A stretch of 64,000 bases of DNA from Pseudonocardia autotrophica (GTDB lineage Bacteria; Actinomycetota; Actinomycetes; Mycobacteriales; Pseudonocardiaceae): positions 186,001 through 250,000 of the forward strand of contig NZ_AP018920.1 of the NCBI RefSeq assembly GCF_003945385.1, given 5' to 3'. The notes beneath the pieces are model-generated. The model ran no database searches and was not told where the DNA came from. It saw only the letters and a list, made by a program, of their open reading frames with translations. The position numbers were made by a program, and so were the translations under genes. This document shows positions 34,300 to 41,379 of this stretch, piece after piece (within the stretch, counting starts at the first letter, position 1; every line of letters begins with the position of its first letter).

Positions 34300-36531
34300 C
34301 TACTCGGTGTCATCGTCGGTGCCGGTGCGGCGCCGCCGTTCTGCGGTCTCCCACGCGGTCGTGATGGCGTCGCGGTGGTAGCCGCGCCGGTTGCGTCCGT
34401 CGCCGGTCTGCGGGTCGGTGCCCCACACCTGCTTGGGCTCGACCCCGTACGGGCGCAGGGCGGCGGCGAGCGTCGCCGGAGTGGTGCCGGTGTAGGTGGT
34501 CGGCCACTGCTCGACCAGCCGGGCGGCGATGACGTCGGACCACAGCCGGTCCTCGCCGGGGGCGAACACCGCGGCCACGTCGCCGAGCGCGGACCGCGAC
34601 GGCCCGCCGGTCTCCTCGACCGTCTCGCCGACAGCGTGGCCGGACAGGGTGCCGGCGGCCTCCCGCAGTGCGCGGGCGCGCGCGGCGATGGTCTCCGCGG
34701 CGGGTGCGTCGATGTAGGCCGAGCGCACGATCTGCGGCTCGTCGGCAGCGCCGACGAGGTAGCCGATGCCCTTGTCCTTCGCGGTGAACGTGGTCGCCCG
34801 GATGCCGTTCTTGTAGGCGCTGGTGCCGAGCACCATGTCGTTCTCGGTCTGGCCCATCACCCGCAGGCAGAACCGGGTGCCGACGTTCGCGCTGACCCCG
34901 GTGGGCAGCGACTTCGCGTCCGGGCGCTGCGTGGCGAGGATGAGGATGATCCCCATCGCCGGGCCGCGCTTGATGATGCCGGTCGCGAGCCGGTCGGCCT
35001 CGTCCTTGAAGTCGGGGTGGGAGAACAGCTCCTGGCACTCGTCGACCGCCAGGACGATCGGGTGAAGGCCCAGGTCACGGCGCCCGGAGATCTGCGGGGT
35101 GACCTTGTTCTCCGGGCACAGCTCCCGCGGCAGCTCCCGGATGCGCGTGGCCCGGGTGTTGAGCTCGGCGTACAGCTCGCGCAGCGACTCCATCGCCAGT
35201 TCCAGCGTGGCGTCGTCGGCACCGGAGGCGTACCGGTGCGCGCACCCCTCCATCGGCGACAGGTCCCCGGTGCCCTTCAACTCGAAGATCCGCAGCTGAG
35301 CTGTCGGGTCCAGAGCGCAGCCCAGCAGCAGCACCCGCAGCGCGAACGTCTTCCCCACCCGCGGCATCGCCCCGATCAGGACGTTCGAGAACATCAGCAG
35401 CAGCGACACCGACCGGCCGCGCTGGTCGGCACCGAACGGCACCGGCTTGAACAGGTCCACCTCGCCGTGCGCGGCGAGCGGCCACGGGCGCGGCTTGGCC
35501 TGGCTCATGTCCTGGTCGCCCACCCACAGCACGAGACGGCCGGCGTGGGCGTCGTACGCGGGCTCGGGCCACACGCAGCCCAGCGGGCGACGCAGGCCGG
35601 AGGCGAGCCGGTCCCGGCGCTCGACGATGTCGGTCACCGTCACCCCGAACGGCAGGTCGACGTCCGCGCGCCAGCCCGGCCCGTCACGGGTGATCGGCGC
35701 GGGAAACGTGATCCCGTTCGGCCCCTTCGCGAGCGCCTTGTTCATCTCACCCAGACCGAGCGCGCCCAGGGCTCGCACGACCATCTCCGAGGTGAGCCGC
35801 GTCGGCCCATATGTGACCACCGACCGCCCGGTGACCGGCTTGTCGGCCGGCGACCCGACCCAGCCGAGCACCAGCACCCCGGCGACCGCCAGGACGGCGA
35901 GCAGCCACGGCGGCGCGAAGGTCCACAGCGCCACCAGGGCACCGGCCCCGCCGAGCACCGCGGCGGCGAGCAGCCGGCGCCGGACCGCGATCCGCTCGGC
36001 GCGAGCGGCGGTCAGACGCAGGTACTGGTCCGGCTCACCGGAGCGGATGGCCTGCTCCCGCAAGGGTCGGGACTCGGCGTCGCCGGCCCACCGAGCGGCG
36101 CCGGCGACCGCGGTCACCGCGCCGCGCGGGGCGCGGGCCGTGAGGCGGGCGGCGTAGAGGGGCGCTCGGACGGTGTGGAACCCGGTGGAGTGCCACGCCC
36201 ATCCGGCGGCCCAGCGGGCGGCGGCCGCGATGTCCTCCCGGCTGCGCAGCCACGGTTCCACGACCGGGCGGCGGGACACCTCACGGCGCCACGGCAGCGC
36301 CACGTCCGTGCCTGCGGGAGGGTCCACCGCGACGTGCTGCACGTCGGTGCTGTCGACGATCTCGCCGTCGACCACCGTCGGGCGGTCCGAGCGCTCGACA
36401 GGGTCGGCCGAACGCGGGCGGAAGTTCAGCACCCGGGCGCCGGTCCCGTCGTGAACGGTGTCGGGCGCGGGCTCGTGAACGGTCGCCTGGGTCTGCTGGT
36501 CGGGGTTCGGGGTGTGCGGGTGGTCGGTCAT
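34300..36531 (-). CDS. FtsK/SpoIIIE-type DNA translocase of the AICE (TraB/TraSA-like)
   Basis: The 743-residue protein starts at ATG 36531, overlapping the DUF2637-like gene stop. An N-terminal cytoplasmic region leads to one or two TM helices (about 187-227), then the motor domain with Walker A GAMPRVGKT (388-395), Walker B VLAVDECQE (493-501) and LATQRPDAKSLPTG. The C-terminal ~130 residues form a winged-helix-like DNA-recognition region (LVEQWPTTYTGTTPATLAAALRPYGV). In AICEs this hexameric pump moves double-stranded DNA between cells at repeats near its own gene. The CTAGCG cluster directly downstream is the obvious candidate. Confidence 0.92.
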   Translation of the reverse strand: MTDHPHTPNPDQQTQATVHEPAPDTVHDGTGARVLNFRPRSADPVERSDRPTVVDGEIVDSTDVQHVAVDPPAGTDVALPWRREVSRRPVVEPWLRSREDIAAAARWAAGWAWHSTGFHTVRAPLYAARLTARAPRGAVTAVAGAARWAGDAESRPLREQAIRSGEPDQYLRLTAARAERIAVRRRLLAAAVLGGAGALVALWTFAPPWLLAVLAVAGVLVLGWVGSPADKPVTGRSVVTYGPTRLTSEMVVRALGALGLGEMNKALAKGPNGITFPAPITRDGPGWRADVDLPFGVTVTDIVERRDRLASGLRRPLGCVWPEPAYDAHAGRLVLWVGDQDMSQAKPRPWPLAAHGEVDLFKPVPFGADQRGRSVSLLLMFSNVLIGAMPRVGKTFALRVLLLGCALDPTAQLRIFELKGTGDLSPMEGCAHRYASGADDATLELAMESLRELYAELNTRATRIRELPRELCPENKVTPQISGRRDLGLHPIVLAVDECQELFSHPDFKDEADRLATGIIKRGPAMGIILILATQRPDAKSLPTGVSANVGTRFCLRVMGQTENDMVLGTSAYKNGIRATTFTAKDKGIGYLVGAADEPQIVRSAYIDAPAAETIAARARALREAAGTLSGHAVGETVEETGGPSRSALGDVAAVFAPGEDRLWSDVIAARLVEQWPTTYTGTTPATLAAALRPYGVEPKQVWGTDPQTGDGRNRRGYHRDAITTAWETAERRRRTGTDDDTE

Positions 36532-37433
36532 CACGCAGCCACCTCCTCGCCGGCCGACGGCCGGCTGTCGCGGGAACGAGCGGAGTCGATCGAGGCGGGC
36601 GCAGCGCGCAGGGCGGCGGCGACCTTGACGCTGGTGCCGGCCGAGCAGCCCGTCACCTGCCGGCACCACGCCGGCGTGACGTCGACCTGCTCACCGGCGT
36701 CCCGGGCGGTGTCGAGCGCTTCGGACGCGGCACGGACGTAGTCGGCCAGCAGCCGACGCGGCCGGGCCGCCGCCTTCCGTCGGCCACCGCCACGCGGTGC
36801 CCGGACCGGTGCCGCCGCGATTCGCGGAGCGGGCTCGGCGGCCGGCTCGTGAACGACCGGCTCGACCGGGTCGTGAACCACCGGAGTCTGCTCGGCGGTC
36901 GGCGCCGGCCCGGCGGCCACCGCGCGGTGCACCGCCTCGGTGAGCCGGTCACGCAGGACTGGGCCGGTCTCGGCGGTCGCGAACACCACCAGCGGCGGCA
37001 CCGAGTGCAGCACCACCCCGGCAGCGGAGAACGGCGCGTCGCCCAGGCCCCACGAGGTCCAGGTGTTCATGACGTAGGTGGCGGCGAAAGTCAGCCACTT
37101 CGTCCGCCGTGCCCAGGTCGGCAACGCGACCTGGTAGCGGGCGGTGACCTGCTCGGCGCGCAGCACCGCGAGCAGCACCAGCGACACCATCGGGTCCAGC
37201 AGCCACGCGACCCACCACGCGGCCGACCACGCCGGGGCACCGGCGGCGGCGAAGCTCTGGACGTTGACCATCGTGAACGCCAGACCGAGGACGATCCCGG
37301 CCCACAGCAGCCCGTCCACCTGCGCACGCACCCGCTCGACCCGCAGCGCGATCACGTCCGGATCGGTCGTCAGGGCCCGCACCCGAGCCGCATCCGCGGC
37401 CTGATCGGCGAGGCGCTCCACCGCGGCGCTCAC
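36531..37433 (-). CDS. DUF2637-like membrane protein (SpdB-type spread protein)
   Basis: The 300-residue protein starts at GTG 37433. Three or four TM segments lie in the first half (about 40-62, 70-95, 115-135, 140-160). The C-terminal half is a soluble Ala/Pro/Arg-rich region ending in a helix-turn-helix-like stretch (VTPAWCRQVTGCSAGTSVKVAAAL). Such proteins sit upstream of traB in AICEs and assist intramycelial spread. Its stop overlaps the traB start (ATGA). Confidence 0.8.
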   Translation of the reverse strand: MSAAVERLADQAADAARVRALTTDPDVIALRVERVRAQVDGLLWAGIVLGLAFTMVNVQSFAAAGAPAWSAAWWVAWLLDPMVSLVLLAVLRAEQVTARYQVALPTWARRTKWLTFAATYVMNTWTSWGLGDAPFSAAGVVLHSVPPLVVFATAETGPVLRDRLTEAVHRAVAAGPAPTAEQTPVVHDPVEPVVHEPAAEPAPRIAAAPVRAPRGGGRRKAAARPRRLLADYVRAASEALDTARDAGEQVDVTPAWCRQVTGCSAGTSVKVAAALRAAPASIDSARSRDSRPSAGEEVAA

Positions 37434-37447
37434 CGGACACCCCGCGA

Positions 37448-37753
37448 CTAGACGCGGACGACGTCGTCGGGGCCGGCGAGCATCCGCGCCACGGTCACCC
37501 CGGCGATCAACGCCGGGACACCGAGCACGATGACCCACGCGACCGGGTCGGCCGAGAGCTTCACGATCGCCCACTGCACCCCGACCACCACCGCGGCGGT
37601 GGCCAGGATTCGGGCGGCGTTGTTGCCGGTACGGCCGGCGTGGTGGATCGACTTCTGCACCTTGCGCCCGGCGCGTGCGCCGGCCGCCCACGACCACATC
37701 AGGACCAGCCCGGCCAGGACGCCGAGCGCGACGGCGATCGTCTGCCCGTTCAT
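37448..37753 (-). CDS. Small two-TM protein of the AICE transfer operon
   Basis: The 101-residue protein has TM segments at about 5-25 and 48-90, with a basic loop (ARAGRKVQKSIHHAGRTGNNAARIL) between them. It overlaps the Cys-rich gene upstream by ATGA and lies 14 nt before the DUF2637-like gene. Position and size fit Spd-type spread proteins of actinomycete elements. No catalytic features. Confidence 0.75.
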   Translation of the reverse strand: MNGQTIAVALGVLAGLVLMWSWAAGARAGRKVQKSIHHAGRTGNNAARILATAAVVVGVQWAIVKLSADPVAWVIVLGVPALIAGVTVARMLAGPDDVVRV

Positions 37754-38355
37754 CGCTGCTCACCCCCGGCCGGGGTGGCGGGCCGGGGCCGGTTCGGCTC
37801 TACCATCGCGGTCTCCTCACGTGCGTTCTGCTGGTGGGGGAGAGCCAGCCCGGCGGCTACATCCGCCAAGATCCCGTCGCCGGGCTGGTGCTCACTGCGG
37901 TTCCCGTTGCGGCGTGCCGGTTGCGGGCGCAGCTCGCCTCGTTCGAGCGCGGCGATGTAGGCGTCGGCCGCGCGCCCGTCGGCTCGTCGCGATGCCGCGT
38001 CGGCCTGGGTCACGTGCCGGTCGTCGACGTGGTCGCAGCGTCGGCACGTCCGCCACTCCCACCCGCAGCCCTCCCACGAGGTCGGGTCCTGCCACGGCTC
38101 GCAGGTCGAGTGCTCCCACACCGAGCCGTCGCAGGCGCACGCCCGCCACACCGGGGCGGGGCCGAAGTCGTGACCGATCAGTCGGCACAGCGCCGGGTCG
38201 GCACAGGCCGGGCACAGCAGCCGGCCGGACAGCCGGACCACCCAGCCGGCCGTGCGGGCCGCCGCCAGTCCATCGGTCGTTGTCCGAACCTGATCGGTAC
38301 CGGCCAGGGCGATCGCGCAGTCGTCGCAGCCGACGGTGATCCGCAGCGCGATCAC
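37750..38355 (-). CDS. Cysteine-rich AICE protein, possible zinc-binding
   Basis: The 201-residue protein starts at GTG. Pairs CDDC, CPAC, CAC and CRRC plus further Cys/His/Trp residues (WEGCGWEWRTCRRCDHVDDRH) suggest one or two zinc sites in the first 115 residues. The C-terminal part is polar. It is the second gene of the transfer operon, overlapping the two-TM gene. I do not recognise a family. Confidence 0.65.
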   Translation of the reverse strand: MIALRITVGCDDCAIALAGTDQVRTTTDGLAAARTAGWVVRLSGRLLCPACADPALCRLIGHDFGPAPVWRACACDGSVWEHSTCEPWQDPTSWEGCGWEWRTCRRCDHVDDRHVTQADAASRRADGRAADAYIAALERGELRPQPARRNGNRSEHQPGDGILADVAAGLALPHQQNAREETAMVEPNRPRPATPAGGEQR

Positions 38356-38623
38356 GCCGCCTCACCCCCGTAGCTCGGCGCGGTCGCGGTGACTGCGCAG
38401 CGCGGGTCATCCGGGTCATGGCCCGGCGGGTGCTGCGACGGCGCCGGCGCTCGGCCAGCTCCACCAACGCCCCGTCCACCGGCGCCGGCCGCGGGACCGG
38501 GGCCGGGCCCCACTCCTCAGCGATGACGCGGTCCCAGAACTCGTGCAGCACATCGCGCTGCTCGTCGGCCAGGGGCACGGTGCAGTCGTCCAGCTCGGCG
38601 GTGTCGTGTCGATCCGTGTGCAT
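38352..38623 (-). pseudogene. Small hypothetical AICE gene, probable frameshift in its 3' part
   Basis: From ATG 38623 the frame reads TAELDDCTVPLADEQRDVLHEFWDRVIAEEWGP, which looks like a real acidic protein. It has no stop until deep inside the next gene. In another frame the final stretch reads DPDDPRCAVTATAPSYGGEAA and stops at 38352, overlapping the next start as GTGA like every other junction in this operon. A one-base error near 38400-38440 would join the two. Function unknown. Confidence 0.4.
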
Positions 38624-38634
38624 GACGCTCCGAT

Positions 38635-38710
38635 CCGTCTTAATACGGTTGCTGTGGTTGCGACGGTAAGGCGCGACCGTCGCAACGTCAACCGCCGTCT
38701 TGAGACGGCG
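38635..38710. promoter_or_regulatory. Divergent AICE control region with paired operators
   Basis: Between the minus-strand transfer operon (38623) and gntR (38726) lie two near-identical sites: CCGTCTTAATACGG (38635-38648) and CCGTCTTGAGACGG (38695-38708), exactly 60 bp apart with 12/14 matches. The second is the core of a perfect 8-2-8 palindrome. Between them GTTGCGACGG (38657-38666) and CCGTCGCAAC (38677-38686) form another perfect inverted repeat. On the minus strand TTGACG and TACCGT are spaced 17 bp, a possible promoter. The pairing fits autorepression by the GntR protein. Confidence 0.7.
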
Positions 38711-38725
38711 AGTAGCCTCGCCGGC

Positions 38726-39130
38726 ATGGCTGCGCCCGACTCCGAGCCCGACGACGCCGAGCCGCGCCACGCGAGCCACCGCGTCGCCGAGCTGCTCGCC
38801 CGTGACATCGACGCCGGCACCTACGGGCCGGGGGAGCGGCTGCCCTCCTACCGGCAGATCGCGACCGACCACGACATCGCCGTGAACACCGCACAGGCGG
38901 CTGTCCGGCTCCTCGTCGCGTCCGGCCGGGCCGTCGTGCGACCCAGCAGCGGCGCGTTCGTCGCCGACGAGCCGGCCGGGGCGACCCGGACCACCGCGGC
39001 GGACCGGCTCGAACTCGCCGCGCTGCGCGACCAGGTCCGCCGGGCCAAGGCCACGCTCAACGACGTCGAACGGGCCATCGGCGAGATGCTCGACCGGGCG
39101 CCGGCGTCTGGTTCGGACTCGGGTTCGTAG
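38726..39130 (+). CDS. GntR-family regulator of AICE transfer (KorSA-like)
   Basis: The 134-residue protein has the GntR winged HTH at about 15-80 (VAELLARDIDAGTYGPGERLPSYRQIATDHDIAVNTAQAAVRLLVASGRAVV). A short helical tail replaces a ligand domain, as in YtrA- or KorSA-type repressors. It is transcribed away from the transfer operon across the operator region at 38635-38710. In pSAM2 the analogous KorSA represses transfer and replication genes; the same role is inferred here. Confidence 0.88.
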   Translation: MAAPDSEPDDAEPRHASHRVAELLARDIDAGTYGPGERLPSYRQIATDHDIAVNTAQAAVRLLVASGRAVVRPSSGAFVADEPAGATRTTAADRLELAALRDQVRRAKATLNDVERAIGEMLDRAPASGSDSGS

Positions 39131-39289
39131 TGCTCGTCTCGGTGCCATGAACCGAGAATCGAGTCTCCGGACAAATGAGTCCAAGGACCCTCTGACCTAC
39201 CCCGTGACCTGCTAGGACTACCAGGCATAAGCACTGGTCGGAGCCCGTGTCCGCGGGGCCAGCGCCCGAGAGGAAGGCGGAGAATTCTC

Positions 39290-40750
39290 GTGCCAGACGA
39301 GCCGTGGCTGTCGTCCCCCGCGTCATCGGAGCTGGAACTGAACACCGACCTGCTCGGCGAAGTCCTGCGCGAGTACCGCCGCGCCAACAAGATCAACCAG
39401 GCCGACCTGGCCCAACTGCTGCACCTGGATCAGTCCTACGTTTCCAAGATCGAGACAGGCAAGCGCCGGGTTACCGACATCGAGATGCTGTTGCGCATCG
39501 CCCAGCAGCTCAACATCTCGCCGGCCCGTCTCGGACTGTCGGACGAGCTGCTGCGGCCCGTGGCCGAGCCGTCGGACTCGCGGTTGGTCGGCGACGTCGA
39601 CCCGGTCGCGGTGAGCCAGGAGAAGTGGCGCCGGACGCGCCGTGCGCTCAACCGGTCCCGCCGGGAGCTGGCCCAGCGGGCCGCCGACCTCTACCAACCC
39701 GACGTCCGGGTCGGGGACCTGACGTTCCTGGCGCTGCCGCAGTGGACGCCGGAGCGTCCGATCCCGCTCGACGACATCCGCCTGGAGTGGAGCGACAACC
39801 CGCCCCCGGTCAGCATCACCGGCAGCGAGCCGGAGGCAGCGGCCACGTTGCCGCTGAGGGCACCGGGGAAGTCATTCCCGCGCTACACCTCAGCCGTGCG
39901 CTACCTCGACCCGCCGAAGCTGTTCGAGAACCGCACCAGCTACCGCCTCCTTGACGTCGACCTCCGCGACGACCCACGCATGACGTTCGGGCTCGCCGCC
40001 TACTTCGACAAACTCGACCTCGCCGAAGCCATCGCCCACGAGATGGCGGTCGCCGCCGAGCGCGCCGGGAAGAAGCTCGACTGGAGCGAGCTGCCGTTGC
40101 GGGCGCTCATCGGGGACCCCTTCGACCTCGAACGGCGCTACATCATCCCGGCCATCGAGACACTCACGCTCCGCCGCAACCGGGAGACCGGCGAGGCCAC
40201 GTTCCTGCTGCACTGGCGCGACCCGGCCAAGGTCGCCACATCGGCCGGCATCTACGGACTCATTCCGGCAGGGGAGTTCCAGCCGTCGACCGTCGCCACC
40301 CACGACCGCGAGAACGACTTCAGCCTCTGGCGCAGCATGGTGCGCGAGTACAGCGAGGAGATCCTCGGTGACCCGGAGCGTGACGGTAGTTCCGGTGAGC
40401 CACTGGTCTACGAGGGCTGGCAGCTTTACAGGGACATGGAGCGAGCGCGGCAGGATGGGCGGGTGACGCCGTATTGCTTCGGGGTCGGGCTCGACACGCT
40501 CACCCTGACAGCGACGATCCTGACCGTCGTCGTGTTCGACGACGACGCGTTCGACGAGCTATTCGGGGAGGCCGTCTCAGTCAACTCGGAGGGCTCACTT
40601 GTCAGCTCGTCGGACGTCGTCAACGTGACTGACGGACTCCGGTTCGATGAGGCGAACGTGGGGCGTTTATTGCAAGATGAACCGGTTGCTTCGCCGGGGA
40701 GCTGTATTCTGCGGCGCGCGTTCGATGCTAGGGAGACGCTCCTTCGTTGA
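39290..40750 (+). CDS. XRE-type HTH regulator with degenerate Nudix-like C-terminal region
   Basis: The 486-residue protein starts at GTG behind aggaaggcggag. The N-terminal Cro/C1 HTH (about 22-82) has NKINQADLAQLLHLDQSYVSKIETGKRRV. The long C-terminal part includes REYSEEILG (Arg352 to Gly360), close to the RE-x-x-EE-x-G core of a Nudix box but with one extra residue before Gly. pSAM2 encodes a separate Nudix protein, Pif, that limits redundant transfer between donors; this fusion could combine regulation with such a role. The 3' end of the gene has lower GC than its surroundings. Confidence 0.75.
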   Translation: MPDEPWLSSPASSELELNTDLLGEVLREYRRANKINQADLAQLLHLDQSYVSKIETGKRRVTDIEMLLRIAQQLNISPARLGLSDELLRPVAEPSDSRLVGDVDPVAVSQEKWRRTRRALNRSRRELAQRAADLYQPDVRVGDLTFLALPQWTPERPIPLDDIRLEWSDNPPPVSITGSEPEAAATLPLRAPGKSFPRYTSAVRYLDPPKLFENRTSYRLLDVDLRDDPRMTFGLAAYFDKLDLAEAIAHEMAVAAERAGKKLDWSELPLRALIGDPFDLERRYIIPAIETLTLRRNRETGEATFLLHWRDPAKVATSAGIYGLIPAGEFQPSTVATHDRENDFSLWRSMVREYSEEILGDPERDGSSGEPLVYEGWQLYRDMERARQDGRVTPYCFGVGLDTLTLTATILTVVVFDDDAFDELFGEAVSVNSEGSLVSSSDVVNVTDGLRFDEANVGRLLQDEPVASPGSCILRRAFDARETLLR

Positions 40751-40765
40751 GGAGTGGATGGTTCA

Positions 40766-41085
40766 TCAAGACTGTGGATCATGGTGTCGAATCTTCGGTT
40801 CGGCGTATTTGGCCCGGAACTCGGGGTCGCGGCTGACCTTCCAGGTCTTGGTGGCCTGCCAACGCACCCCGCGGCGCACAGGATCCGGTGCACGGTGTCG
40901 GTGTTGATCACGACCCGGTGCGCCGCGGTGAGATGGGCGGTCAGCTTGGTCAGGCTCCACGTGGTGAACGGCAGCCCGGCCTGTTGCGGTGGGGTCCGGG
41001 CGACCCGGCAGACAAGTTCGCGGACGTGGGTGCCGAACTTCGGTCCCTCAGCTTGTCGTCGCCGGCCCTCTCGGGCGTCTGCCAC
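40766..41085 (-). pseudogene. IS630-family transposase remnant, frameshifted and truncated
   Basis: One frame reads GPKFGTHVRELVCRVARTPPQQAGLPFTTWSLTKLTAHLTAAHRVVINTDTVHRILCAAG. It continues in another frame as VRWQATKTWKVSRDPEFRAKYAEP, then a stop. This is the N-terminal winged-helix part of an IS630-type transposase; the DDE catalytic domain is absent. A missing G in CCGCGGGGTG explains the frame change. The remnant sits exactly between the AICE backbone and the Mrp operon. Confidence 0.8.
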
Positions 41086-41379
41086 GTCCCGTGATGCCTC
41101 CGTCTACACTCTCGGGCCATGAGCACCGCATGCGTGCTGCGCGCCATGGAGTGGCTCGTCTCGCACCCTGGTACCAACGGTCACCCGACGTCTTGGGGAC
41201 CGATGCTGGCAGGCGTCGCTCCGGACGCCTGAGCTCCACTCCGCCGCTCGGCAAACCTGCCTGGAGCGACCGGACACGCGTGGGCGCGGTCGTGATCTGA
41301 TCCGAGCCCGTCTCCGTCGGACGACCGGCCGGTTCGACGGTCTGTTTCGCCATGCGCCCGACACCCGGGAGGAGGATTC
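41086..41379. other. Gap upstream of mrpA without a supportable gene
   Basis: No convincing coding sequence. A 37-codon ATG frame from 41119 has no recognisable features. The last 12 bases contain the strong ribosome-binding site gggaggagga (about 41366-41375) for mrpA. The mrp promoter must lie here or further upstream. Confidence 0.6.

Noticed and set aside
37892-39184. Continuous 430-codon minus-strand frame across the AICE control region
   Set aside because: It would overlap the Cys-rich gene and gntR and run through the operators. Only the part from 38623 looks coding.
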